Positions 46,858 to 55,675 are shown, counted from the first letter of the stretch. The stretch: 64,000 bases of DNA from Paractinoplanes polyasparticus (GCF_019710575.1 NZ_JAHWFK010000007.1:372001-436000); one strand, 5' to 3'. The notes: generated by a model from the sequence alone, not told the origin. Numbers and translations are program-made.

Positions 46858-48204
46858 TCAGATCTCCGAGTCGACCACTTCACCCAGGTCGGCCGCCACC
46901 AGCTCGTCGCGGATGACCGCGGCGTCGCCCTCGATGACCAGGGTCAGCCCGTTCGGCCGCAGGTGGGCGCGGGCCGCGGCGGACACCTCGGCCAGCGTGG
47001 TCTCCAGGTATTGCCGGCGCAGCGTCGCGTAGTAGTCGTCGGGCAGGCCGTGCACGACCAGCGTGCTCAGCGCGCCCACGATCGAGCCCGGCGTCTGCAT
47101 CTCGACCGAGAGCTGACCGGCCCGCCACGATCGGGCGACCGCCAGCTCGTCCTCGGTGACGCCGGTCTGCTCGGTGCGGGCGATCTCGCCGAGCGTGTCG
47201 ACGATCGCGGGCACCGTCACGGCGGTCTGCACGCCCGCGGCCACCTCGAACCGGCCGAAGCGGCGGCTCATCGCGTACGCGCCCCGGATGCCGTACGAGT
47301 AGCCCTTGACCTCGCGGATCAGATGGTTGAGGCGGGACGTGAAGGCGCCGCCGAGCACCGTCGCGGCCAGCGTCATGGCCACGAAGTCGGGTGTGGCCCG
47401 CTCGGGCGCGCGGTGACCGATGCGCAGCGTCGACTGCACCGAGCCGGGCCGGTCGACCAGGATGATCCGGCGTTCCGCCCGCACCGGGACCCCCAGCGGC
47501 GGCTCGGGGGCCAGCGGCTCGCCCCCGGTGCCGGCGAAGGCGGCCTCGCCCAGCGCCTCGAGGTCGAGGGTGGCGAGGTCGCCCGCGACCAGCAGCACGC
47601 CCGGCCGGCGCAGCCAGGCCTGGTGGAAGGCGAGCACGTCGCCGACCTCGACGGCGGCCACCGAGGCCGGGTCGCCGTGCATCGGGCGGCCGAAGCGCTC
47701 GGCCGCGCCGAACAGGTCGGCCCGCAGGGCGGCGTCGGCTCGCGGGCCGGGCTGGGCCCAGTCCATGCGCAGCGCGGTCACCTCGTCGTCACGCACCCGG
47801 TTGACGTCGGCCGGGTCGAGCCGGGGTGTGCGCACCGCCTCGGCGGCCAGCCGGACGGCGTCGAGCAGTTGCGGGACGGGCGCCGAGACGCCGACCCGGA
47901 ACGTGTCCCAGTCGACGCCCGGCGAGAACTCGGCGCCGAGGCTCTCGAGGGCGATGGCGTACGCGGCCGAGTCGCGCTCGGCCGTGCCCTCCTCCAGCGA
48001 CTTGGCCAGCACGGTGGCCGTGCCCTCGCGGCCGGCCGACTCGCGGGCAGCGCCGGCGTCGAGCAGCAGCATGGCGCTGGCCAGCGCCTGGCCGGGCAGG
48101 TGGGCGCCGATGACGGTGCCGCCGGCCACGGTGACCCGCTGCAGGTCGGGGAACGTGTAGGGGCGGGCCTGGCCCGGATCGGGGCGGGTGGCGATGAGCG
48201 TCAT
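46858..48204 (-). CDS. M16 peptidase family protein, non-catalytic partner
   Basis: 448 aa with the inverzincin (M16) fold but no HxxEH: the corresponding place reads ATVLAKSLEEG. It keeps the C-terminal R-Y pair region (SRLNHLIREVKGYSYGIRGAYAMSRRFG). M16B peptidases often act as a heterodimer of an active and an inactive subunit; the active partner is the upstream gene, which overlaps it by 4 nt (ATGA). The pair probably forms a clamshell enclosing peptides. Confidence 0.9.
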   Translation of the reverse strand: MTLIATRPDPGQARPYTFPDLQRVTVAGGTVIGAHLPGQALASAMLLLDAGAARESAGREGTATVLAKSLEEGTAERDSAAYAIALESLGAEFSPGVDWDTFRVGVSAPVPQLLDAVRLAAEAVRTPRLDPADVNRVRDDEVTALRMDWAQPGPRADAALRADLFGAAERFGRPMHGDPASVAAVEVGDVLAFHQAWLRRPGVLLVAGDLATLDLEALGEAAFAGTGGEPLAPEPPLGVPVRAERRIILVDRPGSVQSTLRIGHRAPERATPDFVAMTLAATVLGGAFTSRLNHLIREVKGYSYGIRGAYAMSRRFGRFEVAAGVQTAVTVPAIVDTLGEIARTEQTGVTEDELAVARSWRAGQLSVEMQTPGSIVGALSTLVVHGLPDDYYATLRRQYLETTLAEVSAAARAHLRPNGLTLVIEGDAAVIRDELVAADLGEVVDSEI

Positions 48205-49538
48205 GCGGATTCCCCGTTCGACTCGGTCTCGGCGGCCTCGGGCAGGTAGGTCAGCGTCACCCGGGACTCGGGCTGGAGCGCGTACGCAGCGGCTTCGGTG
48301 ACGTCGTCGGCGGTGACCGCGAGCCACTGGGGCAGGCGGTAGCCGGCGGAGGCAGCGTCGCCGAACTGGGTGGCGTAGCGGCTGAGCGTGTCGGCTCGGC
48401 CGCCCACGGTGGACACCTGCCGCCACCACGCGGTGGTCAGCAGCGCCTTGGCCCGGGACAGCTCTTCCGGCGTGACCGGTTCGGTGACGAGGCTGCCGAT
48501 GACCTCGGACAGCCCCTCTTCCAGGGTCTCGACCGAGACACCGTCCTTGGCCGTCGCCGTGATGATCAGCGGGGCCGGCGCGTGGGCCAGATCGACGCCG
48601 TACGAGCCGATGTAGTCGGGCTGGGCGATCCGGGCGCCGTCGGCCAGCCGCTGGTAGAGCCGGCTGCCCCGCCCGTCGCCGAGCACCGCGGCGAGTACGG
48701 TGATCGCGTCGTAGCCGGCGGTGCCGAACTGGTGGGTGCGGTGGGCCAGATAGAGCCGGGGCGCCGGGACGGCCGCGGTGACCGTCTCGCGGGCGGGCGA
48801 GGTGGCCGGGCCGGGCAGATGAGGGCTGGGCGCGGGCGGGATCGAGGCCACCGGCTCGAGCAGGCCGAAGTATTTCTCGGCGAGCGCGAACACCTCGGCC
48901 GGTGACGCGTCGCCGGCGACGGTCAGCACGGCGTTGTTCGGCGCGTAGTACTGCTGGTGGAAGGCCTTGAACGTGTCGAGGGAGGCGGCGTTCAGGTCTT
49001 CCATCGAGCCGATGGTGGCGTGGTGGTAGGGGTGGCCCTCGGGATAGAGCAGGGCCAGCAGGCGCAGCCAGGCGTCGCCGTAGGGCACGTTCTCGTATCG
49101 CTGACGCCGCTCGTTCTTCACCACTTCGCGCTGGTTGTCGAGCGTCTCCTGGGTGAGCGCCGGCACCAGGCCGCCCATCCGGTCGGCCTCGAGCCACAGG
49201 GCCAGCTCCAGATGTTCGGCCGGCATGGTCTCGAAGTAGTTGGTGCGGTCGGGGTTGGTGGTCGCGTTGAGTGAGCCGCCGTTGCCCTGCACGAGCCGCA
49301 TGTGCTCGGTCTTGGCCACGTGCTGGGAGCCCTCGAACATCAGATGCTCGAAGAGGTGGGCGAAGCCGGTCTGCCCGGCGGGTTCGTGGCGCGAGCCGAC
49401 GTCGTACCAGAGATTGACGCAGACCACCGGGGCGGTCGTGTCCTCACTGACCACGACCCGGAGGCCGTTGTCGAGGCGCGTGGTTTCGATGGGCCACGGA
49501 TAGCCGGTCGCGACGACCGGCGCGCTGGGTGACGTCAC
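48201..49538 (-). CDS. M16 zinc metallopeptidase, catalytic subunit
   Basis: 445 aa with the inverted zinc motif HLFEHLMFEG (HxxEH) and the downstream Glu in the helix around NQREVVKNERRQRYEN. No signal peptide, so cytoplasmic, or exported by another route. GTG at 49538 is chosen because the peptidase domain begins about 20 residues later; in-frame upstream sequence overlaps the divergent arfB gene. Partner of the downstream inactive M16 protein. Substrates unknown; processing or peptide-degrading roles are typical. Confidence 0.92.
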   Translation of the reverse strand: MTSPSAPVVATGYPWPIETTRLDNGLRVVVSEDTTAPVVCVNLWYDVGSRHEPAGQTGFAHLFEHLMFEGSQHVAKTEHMRLVQGNGGSLNATTNPDRTNYFETMPAEHLELALWLEADRMGGLVPALTQETLDNQREVVKNERRQRYENVPYGDAWLRLLALLYPEGHPYHHATIGSMEDLNAASLDTFKAFHQQYYAPNNAVLTVAGDASPAEVFALAEKYFGLLEPVASIPPAPSPHLPGPATSPARETVTAAVPAPRLYLAHRTHQFGTAGYDAITVLAAVLGDGRGSRLYQRLADGARIAQPDYIGSYGVDLAHAPAPLIITATAKDGVSVETLEEGLSEVIGSLVTEPVTPEELSRAKALLTTAWWRQVSTVGGRADTLSRYATQFGDAASAGYRLPQWLAVTADDVTEAAAYALQPESRVTLTYLPEAAETESNGESA

Positions 49539-49577
49539 CCACCCATAGTGCCTTGCGGGCGTGCCAGGATGGGCGGC

Positions 49578-50006
49578 GTGTTGGAGGACATCCGGGTCAA
49601 TGATCGGCTCACCATCCCGGCGGCCGAGGTGGCGTGGCGTTTCTCCCGCTCCAGCGGCCCCGGTGGCCAGGGGGTGAACACCACCGATTCCCGGGTCGAG
49701 CTGTCCTGGGACCTGACCGGTTCCCCCACGCTGCCGACCGCGCTCAAGGAGCGGGCGGTCGACCGCCTGGGCCACCGCCTGGTCAACGGCGTGCTGACCG
49801 TCACCGCCTCCGAGCACCGCTCCCAACTGCGCAACCGGGAGGCCGCGGCCGCCCGCCTGGCCGGGCTGGTGGCCTCCGCGATTGCGGCGCCCCCACGCGT
49901 ACGCCGGGCCACGCGGCCGTCGAGGGGCTCGGTGGAACGGCGGATAGCCGAGAAGAAGCGCCGGGGCGAGACCAAACGGAACCGCCGCTCGGATCCGGGG
50001 GACTGA
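49578..50006 (+). CDS. arfB: Alternative ribosome-rescue factor ArfB (peptidyl-tRNA hydrolase)
   Basis: 142 aa. Class I release-factor-like protein that enters stalled ribosomes and releases peptide by the GGQ motif, seen in SSGPGGQGVNTTDSRVEL. The C-terminal tail is rich in Arg/Lys (RRIAEKKRRGETKRNRR) and would lie in the empty mRNA tunnel. No stop-codon-recognition domain. GTG start; it is divergent from the M16 pair, and the next gene follows after 2 nt. Confidence 0.93.
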   Translation: MLEDIRVNDRLTIPAAEVAWRFSRSSGPGGQGVNTTDSRVELSWDLTGSPTLPTALKERAVDRLGHRLVNGVLTVTASEHRSQLRNREAAAARLAGLVASAIAAPPRVRRATRPSRGSVERRIAEKKRRGETKRNRRSDPGD

Positions 50007-50008
50007 CC

Positions 50009-50764
50009 GTGGCCACCCTCGTCCGCACCAGCCCCACCGTGCTCAGCGGCGGCGCCGGTCCGCTGGTGGTGATCCTGCACGGCCTGGCCGGCAGCGCGGC
50101 CGAGATGGCGCCGCTGGCCGGGGCCCTGGCCGACGCCGGGCACCGGGTCGTCGCGCCCGACCAGCGCGGCCACGGCTTCCAGCCCCGCCACCCGGTGGAC
50201 GTCTCGCGCCAGGCGTACGTCTCCGACGTCCTTGCCCTGCTGGACGAGCCGGCGTGGCTGGTCGGGCAATCCATGGGCGCGCACACCGCGATGCTCGCGG
50301 CCGCCGCGGCCCCGGACCGGGTGCGCGGGCTGGTGATGATCGAGGGCGGCGTGGGCGGCTCGACCGACGACTACCCCGAGAAGCTGCGGGCCTTCTTCGC
50401 CTCGTGGCCGGTGCCGTTCGCAGACGCGGACGAGGCTCGCGCCTTCCTGGGAAAGCGGGCCGTCACCGAGGCCTGGATCGCCGACTTCGAACGGGGCCCG
50501 GACGGGCTGCGGCCGCGCTTCGACCCCGACGTGATGAAGGCGGCGATCTCCGGTGTCGCGGCAACGGCGCGCTGGCCCGAGTGGCACAGCCTCACCGTCC
50601 CCACGCTCCTGATTCTCGGCGAGCACGGCAGCGTGCCGGCCGAGGAGGTGAGCCGCATGGCCGCGGCCCGGCAGGTCGTGGTGCCCGGCGCCGGGCACGA
50701 CGTGCACCTGGACGCGCCGGTGGTGACCGCGCGGCTGGTGCTCGACTTCGTCAGCGGTGGTTGA
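50009..50764 (+). CDS. Alpha/beta hydrolase
   Basis: 251 aa, alpha/beta-hydrolase fold with the oxyanion segment LHGLAGS, nucleophile Ser in GQSMGAH and catalytic His in GAGHDVHLD. No signal peptide. Co-transcribed with arfB (2-nt gap, GTG start). Its 3' end overlaps the convergent downstream gene by 14 nt. Substrate unknown. Confidence 0.88.
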   Translation: MATLVRTSPTVLSGGAGPLVVILHGLAGSAAEMAPLAGALADAGHRVVAPDQRGHGFQPRHPVDVSRQAYVSDVLALLDEPAWLVGQSMGAHTAMLAAAAAPDRVRGLVMIEGGVGGSTDDYPEKLRAFFASWPVPFADADEARAFLGKRAVTEAWIADFERGPDGLRPRFDPDVMKAAISGVAATARWPEWHSLTVPTLLILGEHGSVPAEEVSRMAAARQVVVPGAGHDVHLDAPVVTARLVLDFVSGG

Positions 50765-51692
50765 AGGGGGCCACGGCCTCGCGGTTGCGAGCGGCGTTCT
50801 CGGGGCCCAGCAGCTCTTCGCATACGCGGATCAGGCGGGCCCGCAGACCGGCCGCCCGGCGGGCGAACTCGCGCTGCCGGGCCACGTACTCGGCCTTGCC
50901 CTCGGGGGTTTCGATCTTGACCGGGGGATGGCCGTAGGAGCTCAGGTCGTACGGGCTGGCCTGCATGTCGAGCAGCCGGATGTCGATGGCCAGGGCGAAG
51001 CAGTCGAGGGCCAGGGCGCCCGGCACGGCGGCGCCCAGCTTCGTCGCCCACTTGTGGACATCCATCGCCGCGTGCAGGCAGCCCGGCTGGTCGAGGTCGA
51101 CCTGGGTGGCCCGGGTGGGCTGGAGCCGGTTGAGCCCGACCGCCTCGGGAGTGAAGAAGCGGAACGCGTCGAAGTGGGTGCAGCGGATCGGGTGCTGCTC
51201 GACCACCCGGTCGGTCTCGGCCAGGCCGAGGCGCAGCGGCAGCGGATGGCGGTGGTCGGGGTCGCGGTAGACCATGGCCCACTCGTGCAGGCCGAAGCAG
51301 CCCGAGAAGACCGGGCGCGACGCCGTCGCGGTGAGCAGGCCGTGGATGTAGCGCACGCTCTCGCCGCGGGCGTGGAGGTAGGCGTCCTGGTCGAGCGCGA
51401 CCACACCGTCGGGATAGGTCATGTAGAACTTCCACGCCGAGTGCTCGGCCAGCCCGTCGGGGGCGGGCGCGAGGCCGGCGCCGACACCGGGGTGCCAGCG
51501 GCGCAGCACCGAGGGCCGGGTGCCGTAGTAGTCGTACAGGAAATCCTCGATGGCGTGCTTCTCGCCGGTGGCCCGCCGGGCGCGGTGGCCCGCGGTCATC
51601 TCGTCGGCCCGCTCGGCGTGCGCCCGGGCCAGAGGAATCCAGGTGACCGAGGGCAGCGTCGTGGTGAGCGCCCTCACCTGCTTGATCCCCAT
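50751..51692 (-). CDS. Conserved actinobacterial protein (often labelled 3-methyladenine DNA glycosylase)
   Basis: 313 aa. The conserved blocks HRARRATGEKHAIEDFLYDYY, RRWHPG, GCFGLHEWAMVYR, HFDAFRFFTPEA, QPGCLHAAMDVHKWATKL, DCFALAIDIRLLDMQASPYDLSSYG and KAEYVARQREFA identify a widespread actinobacterial family that databases often name 3-methyladenine DNA glycosylase. I see no HhH-GPD or AAG/MPG motif, so that name is not supported here. The many conserved His, Cys, Glu and Asp residues suggest a metalloenzyme. ATG start at 51692. Confidence 0.7.
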   Translation of the reverse strand: MGIKQVRALTTTLPSVTWIPLARAHAERADEMTAGHRARRATGEKHAIEDFLYDYYGTRPSVLRRWHPGVGAGLAPAPDGLAEHSAWKFYMTYPDGVVALDQDAYLHARGESVRYIHGLLTATASRPVFSGCFGLHEWAMVYRDPDHRHPLPLRLGLAETDRVVEQHPIRCTHFDAFRFFTPEAVGLNRLQPTRATQVDLDQPGCLHAAMDVHKWATKLGAAVPGALALDCFALAIDIRLLDMQASPYDLSSYGHPPVKIETPEGKAEYVARQREFARRAAGLRARLIRVCEELLGPENAARNREAVAPFNHR

Positions 51693-51786
51693 GGGCCCCA
51701 GCGTATCCAGCCGAAGCGATCAACACGATCACCGTTCAGCGCGAATGAGAGTGGCGTCCCGCTCCTCATCATGCCCGCGTGCCGAA

Positions 51787-51819
51787 TACATACTTAAGTA
51801 TGTAGTACACCTACTACAT
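51787..51819. promoter_or_regulatory. Two overlapping perfect palindromes before the ABC exporter operon
   Basis: TACATACTTAAGTATGTA (51787-51804, 18-bp perfect palindrome) overlaps ATGTAGTACACCTACTACAT (51800-51819, 8-bp arms, 4-nt centre). They stand out as AT-rich in a very GC-rich region. A TAGCTT box at 51827-51832 lies 7 nt before ATG 51840. A classic dimer operator arrangement; the binding protein is not known, the operon's own HTH protein is a candidate. Confidence 0.75.
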
Positions 51820-51839
51820 TGCTTGATAGCTTGCTCCCC

Positions 51840-52775
51840 ATGGGAGGAACGACTTTGGCGGGGGCGCTCGCGGCCGGCACGCAGGTGCCACCCGGCGAGC
51901 GAGTCATCGATGTCCGCGACCTGCGGATGCGGTACGGGGCGAAAGACGTCCTGACCGGTGTCAGTTTCGCCGCGCGCCGGGGCGAGGTGCTGGCGCTGCT
52001 CGGGCCCAACGGCGCGGGCAAGACGACCACGATCGAGATTCTCGAGGGCTTCCGCGTACGGTCCTCGGGCGAGGTGAGCGTGCTGGGCGCCGACCCGGCC
52101 GGCGCCGGCGAGGCCTGGCGGGCCCGGGTCGGCGTGGTGCTCCAGTCCTGGCGCGACCATGGCAAGTGGCGGGTCCGCGAGCTGCTCGGCCACCTCGGCG
52201 CCTACTACCGGCGATACTCCGCCGAGGCCAGGCCCCGGCCGTGGCCGGTCGACGATCTGCTCGACGTGGTCGGCCTCACCGCTGCCGCCGGCAACCGGGT
52301 CAGCCGGCTCTCCGGTGGCCAGCGCCGCCGGCTCGACGTGGCGATCGGCATCGTCGGCCGGCCCGAGCTGCTCTTCCTCGACGAGCCGACGGTCGGCTTC
52401 GACCCCGAGGCCCGGCGCGAGTTCCACGACCTGGTGCACCGGCTCACCGATGTGGACGACACCACCGTGCTGCTCACCACCCACGACCTCGACGAGGCCG
52501 AGAAGCTGGCCGACCGCATCCTCATCCTGTCCGGTGGCCGCATCATCGCCGACGGCTCGGCCGACGAGTTGTCGCGGCGGGTGGCCGGCGAGAGCGAGAT
52601 CCGCTGGACCCGCGACGGCCGGCGGTTCGTGCACTCCGCCGCGAATCCCACCCCGTTCGTCCGCGAACTGCTTCTGCAGTACGGCGATGACGTCGCCGAT
52701 CTCGAGGTGCGGCGCAACAGCCTCGAAGACACGTACATGCGGCTGGTCCACGACTTCGAGGGGGTCCAGAAATGA
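51840..52775 (+). CDS. ABC exporter ATP-binding protein
   Basis: About 306-311 aa. ABC ATPase with Walker A GPNGAGKTTT, signature LSGGQRRRLD, Walker B LLFLDEPT and switch His in TTHDLDEAE, and a C-terminal extension typical of the DrrA/multidrug export subfamily. The next gene is an ABC-2-type permease, overlapping by 4 nt. Start: ATG 51840 sits 7 nt after a TAGCTT box (leaderless), but TTG 51855 has GGAGG 7 nt upstream; both are in frame and either could be used. Substrate unknown; small toxic molecules or antibiotics are usual. Confidence 0.92.
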   Translation: MGGTTLAGALAAGTQVPPGERVIDVRDLRMRYGAKDVLTGVSFAARRGEVLALLGPNGAGKTTTIEILEGFRVRSSGEVSVLGADPAGAGEAWRARVGVVLQSWRDHGKWRVRELLGHLGAYYRRYSAEARPRPWPVDDLLDVVGLTAAAGNRVSRLSGGQRRRLDVAIGIVGRPELLFLDEPTVGFDPEARREFHDLVHRLTDVDDTTVLLTTHDLDEAEKLADRILILSGGRIIADGSADELSRRVAGESEIRWTRDGRRFVHSAANPTPFVRELLLQYGDDVADLEVRRNSLEDTYMRLVHDFEGVQK

Positions 52776-53614
52776 TCGAGACGCTCCGGGTCGGCGCCGA
52801 GCGCGGCTTCATCGAGTTCCGCCACACCCTGACCAACGCCCAAGATCTGTGGGGCTACTTCTTCCCGTCGTTCGGGCTGCTCATCACGCTGTACTTCATG
52901 GGCGACGCCAAGCTGCCGGGCACCGACTTCTCGCTCGGCGCGAGCACTCTGCCCAGCTCGATCGGCATGCTGCTGGCCTTCGGCGGCCTGATCACCATCG
53001 CTCAATACCTGATTGTCGACCGCGAGGACGGCACTCTGCTGCGGGCCAAAGCGACGCCGCACGGCATGAACGGCTACCTGATCGGCAAGGTGGTCTCCAC
53101 CGGGGGCATGACGCTGGCCTCCGTGCTGGTCGTGCTCGTGCCGGGCTTGTTCCTGGTCGACGGGCTGCAGGTCGATGCCGGCGGGATTCTGACCCTGCTC
53201 TGGCTGCTGCCGTTCGCGGTCGTGGCGACCGTGCCGATCGGCGCCGCGCTGGGGTCCCTGCTCGACAATCCGCGCAGCTTCGGTCTGATCATGCTGCCGA
53301 TCTTCGGGCTGGTCGCGATCTCCGGAATCTTCTATCCGATCACCGCACTGCCGGGCTGGCTCCAAGGCATCGCGCAGGTCTTCCCGATCTATTGGCTGGG
53401 GCTGGGCATGCGGTCGGTGCTTCTGCCGGACGCGGTCGCCGCGGTCGAGCTGGGTGAATCCTGGCGCCATTTCGAGACGTTCGGCGTACTGGCCGGGTGG
53501 GCGGTCGCCGGCTTGCTGCTGGCGCCGGTCCTGCTGCGGCGGATGGCCCGGCGCGAGTCCGGTTCGGCGGTGGCCGCGCGGCGCGAGCGGGCGATGAACA
53601 GTATGGTCCGCTAG
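52772..53614 (+). CDS. ABC-2 type exporter permease
   Basis: 280 aa, six hydrophobic helices in the ABC-2 arrangement (LLITLYFMG..., LLAFGGLITIAQYLIVDREDGTLLRAKATPHGM, then four further helices). The cytoplasmic DREDGTLLRAKATP loop is a family hallmark contacting the ATPase. Overlaps the ATPase gene (ATGA) and the following HTH gene (TAGTG). Confidence 0.92.
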   Translation: MIETLRVGAERGFIEFRHTLTNAQDLWGYFFPSFGLLITLYFMGDAKLPGTDFSLGASTLPSSIGMLLAFGGLITIAQYLIVDREDGTLLRAKATPHGMNGYLIGKVVSTGGMTLASVLVVLVPGLFLVDGLQVDAGGILTLLWLLPFAVVATVPIGAALGSLLDNPRSFGLIMLPIFGLVAISGIFYPITALPGWLQGIAQVFPIYWLGLGMRSVLLPDAVAAVELGESWRHFETFGVLAGWAVAGLLLAPVLLRRMARRESGSAVAARRERAMNSMVR

Positions 53615-53877
53615 TGGGCAGTGAGATCACCTTCAACCGCATCGCCATGCTGCGCGCGGAACGAGGCATCACCCGGCGGCAACTCGCCGACGCTCTCGGG
53701 GTGCACTACCAGACGGTGGGCTATCTGGAGCGCGGCGAGTTCAGCCCCAGCCTGCACCTCGCCCTGCGGCTGAGCCGCTACTTCGAGGTCCCGGTCGAGG
53801 TCATCTTCTCGCTCGACCCGTTCCCCCGGCTCGGCGCTGCGGCGCCCTCGTCGAACGGCTCGTCCGGCTCGGCGTGA
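53614..53877 (+). CDS. XRE-family HTH transcriptional regulator
   Basis: 87 aa, little more than a Cro/CI-type helix-turn-helix (FNRIAMLRAERGITRRQLADALGVHYQTVGYLERGEFSPSLHLALRLSRYFEVPVEVIFSL) with a short Ala/Ser tail. GTG start overlapping the permease stop by one base, so it is made with the exporter and probably controls it. The palindromes 1.8 kb upstream in front of the operon are its likely targets. Confidence 0.88.
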   Translation: MGSEITFNRIAMLRAERGITRRQLADALGVHYQTVGYLERGEFSPSLHLALRLSRYFEVPVEVIFSLDPFPRLGAAAPSSNGSSGSA

Positions 53878-53961
53878 GCCTGGTGACGGCTCGGCCCGCA
53901 CGCCGGGCGTCCGGCGTAGATTTCTTCTCGAGAGCCGCCAGCCGCGAAGAGGGGATCAACC

Positions 53962-54753
53962 GTGCGATTCGCCCGTTTTGTTCATGCCGGAGGGGTGTCC
54001 TTCGGTGTCGTCGAGGGTGACGCGTCGGGCCTGACCGTCGCCGAGATCGGTTCGCTGCCGTTCGAAGAGGTCCGGTTCACCGGCCAGCGCTGGGCGCTCG
54101 CCGACGTCCGGCTGCTCGCCCCGATCTTCTCCAGCAAGGTCATCGGGGTCGGCCGCAACTACGCCGACCACGCGGCCGAACTCGGCAACGAGGTGCCCAA
54201 GGAGCCGCTGATCTTCATCAAGCCCTCCACCTCGGTGATCGGGCCCAACGACGCGATCCGCCTGCCCCCGCAGTCGAAGCAGGTCGAGGAAGAGGCCGAG
54301 CTGGCCGTGGTGATCGGCGCCACCGGCGCCCGCCGCGTCGACCGGGCCGGCGCCGAGAAGGCGATCTTCGGCTACACCATCGGCAACGACGTCACGGCCC
54401 GTGACCTGCAGCGCAGCGACCCGCAGTGGACGCGCGCCAAGGGCTTCGACTCGTTCTGCCCGATCGGTCCGTGGATCGTCACCGGCCTCGACGTGAGCGA
54501 CCTCGAGATCCGCTGCGAGGTCGGCCGCAACCCCGACGACATGGAGGTGCGGCAGATCGGCCGTACCAAGGACATGGTCTTCGACGTCCCGACCCTGGTG
54601 TCGTACGTGTCGCACGTCATGACGCTGCTGCCGGGCGACATCATCCTGACCGGCACGCCGGCCGGGGTCAGCGAGATCACGTCGGGTGACACGGTCTCGG
54701 TGAGCATCCAGGGCATCGGCGAGCTACGGAACCCGGTCGTCTCCCTCGACTGA
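53962..54753 (+). CDS. Fumarylacetoacetate hydrolase family protein
   Basis: 263 aa, FAH fold with metal-binding glutamates in VEEEAELAVVIG and the motifs GRNYADHAAE, GYTIGNDVTARDLQ, KGFDSFCPIGPW and ILTGTPAGVS. Members hydrolyse or decarboxylate acyl-pyruvate-type compounds (acylpyruvase, oxaloacetate decarboxylase, 2-hydroxyhepta-diene-dioate isomerase). The short form with this motif set resembles acylpyruvase/oxaloacetate-decarboxylase-like FAHD1 proteins; the exact reaction cannot be read. GTG start. Its stop codon is the first TGA of the 54-bp repeat encoding the C-terminus of the convergent regulator. Confidence 0.88.
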   Translation: MRFARFVHAGGVSFGVVEGDASGLTVAEIGSLPFEEVRFTGQRWALADVRLLAPIFSSKVIGVGRNYADHAAELGNEVPKEPLIFIKPSTSVIGPNDAIRLPPQSKQVEEEAELAVVIGATGARRVDRAGAEKAIFGYTIGNDVTARDLQRSDPQWTRAKGFDSFCPIGPWIVTGLDVSDLEIRCEVGRNPDDMEVRQIGRTKDMVFDVPTLVSYVSHVMTLLPGDIILTGTPAGVSEITSGDTVSVSIQGIGELRNPVVSLD

Positions 54754-55584
54754 CCGCTCGATCCCTTCGAGCTCGGCCGCCGGCTCGGTTTCTTCGTGCT
54801 CGGCTGACCGCTCGATCCCTTCGAGCTCGGCCGACCGCTCGGTTCCATCGTGCTCGGCTGACCGCTCGATCCCTTCGAGCAGCAGGCCCAGGCCGTACTC
54901 GTACGCGTCCTGGGCCTGTTCGTCGGCGCCCCGGTCGAAGGCGCCGCCGTTCCAGATCGCGGTCATCGTCGGATGAGCCTCGACGTCGAACCAGCTCTCC
55001 CACAGCTCGCCGCGCTGAAGCCACCACTCGTCGGTGCTGAGACCGGTCGTACGGCGTAACAGGGCGCTCTCCGCCTCGTGCCGGGCGGCCGAGGTGACCC
55101 AGGCCGAGATCGCCGTGGCCGCCGGGTTCAGCTGACGCAGCGGCAGTCCGAGCGTGGCCACTGCCGCCAGCACGTACTCCTGCTCGGCGAGCATGCCCGG
55201 CCCGAGCGGTGGCCGCGCCCGCGACACCTCGGCCAGCCACGGATGCGCCCGGTACATGGCGAACGTGCGCTCGGCGTAGTGCCGCACCCGCTCCCGGAAG
55301 GTGCCCTCGCCGCGCAGGTCGCGGGCCCAGAACACCTCGTCGACCATGAGGTCGGCCAGCTCGGGCCGGGACGGCACGTACGTGTAGAGGCTCATCGTGG
55401 CCACCGAGAGCTCGGCCGCGACACGTGCCATCGACGCCGCCTCGAGCCCCTCGGCGTCGGCTATCCGAATCGCCGTGGACACCACCAGGTCGATGGTGAG
55501 CCGAGGCGGGCGGCCGACCGCCTTGCGGGCCGGGACCGAACGCCGCCAGAGCAGCGGCAGGATCCGAGGGCTGAATTCCTCCAT
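54724..55584 (-). CDS. TetR-family regulator with repetitive C-terminus
   Basis: 286 aa. An N-terminal TetR HTH (TIDLVVSTAIRIADAEGLEAASMARVAAELSVATMSLYTYV) preceded by about 25 residues, a ligand-binding helical domain with the C-terminal type common to TetR_C_1 regulators, then a tail of about 45 residues in 18-residue repeats (EGIERSAEH, GTERSAEL, EGIERSVE) rich in Glu. The repeats are coded by 54-bp direct repeats. Divergent from the NmrA-like gene with an operator-like palindrome between them; that gene is the likely target. The last 30 bases overlap the convergent FAH gene. Confidence 0.9.
   Translation of the reverse strand: MEEFSPRILPLLWRRSVPARKAVGRPPRLTIDLVVSTAIRIADAEGLEAASMARVAAELSVATMSLYTYVPSRPELADLMVDEVFWARDLRGEGTFRERVRHYAERTFAMYRAHPWLAEVSRARPPLGPGMLAEQEYVLAAVATLGLPLRQLNPAATAISAWVTSAARHEAESALLRRTTGLSTDEWWLQRGELWESWFDVEAHPTMTAIWNGGAFDRGADEQAQDAYEYGLGLLLEGIERSAEHDGTERSAELEGIERSAEHEETEPAAELEGIERSVEGDDRVP
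54751..54880. repeat. 54-bp direct repeats coding the TetR C-terminus
   Basis: Copies beginning TGACCGCTCGATCCC at 54751, 54805 and 54859 give 2.4 repeats with a 54-bp period (18 codons). The first TGA also serves as stop codon of the FAH gene on the opposite strand. Confidence 0.9.
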
Positions 55585-55586
55585 GA

Positions 55587-55606
55587 TTCCGTATACCCTA
55601 CGGGAA
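55587..55606. promoter_or_regulatory. Operator candidate between TetR and NmrA-like genes
   Basis: TTCCGTATACCCTACGGGAA: CCGTA and TACGG arms around TACCC, one extra G on the right side. It sits immediately upstream of the regulator start (3 nt) and about 70 bp before the divergent gene, fitting repression of both. Confidence 0.6.
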
Positions 55607-55675
55607 CTAGGAATGCAGCCTTCAGTCCGGTCAGGGGCGGCGGGCGGGGTGGTCGGACGGGTTGGGAGTACGAAA

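Noticed and set aside
50751..51692. 3-methyladenine DNA glycosylase function
   Set aside because: The family is often so labelled, but no HhH-GPD or AAG-type motif is visible, so only a neutral description is given.
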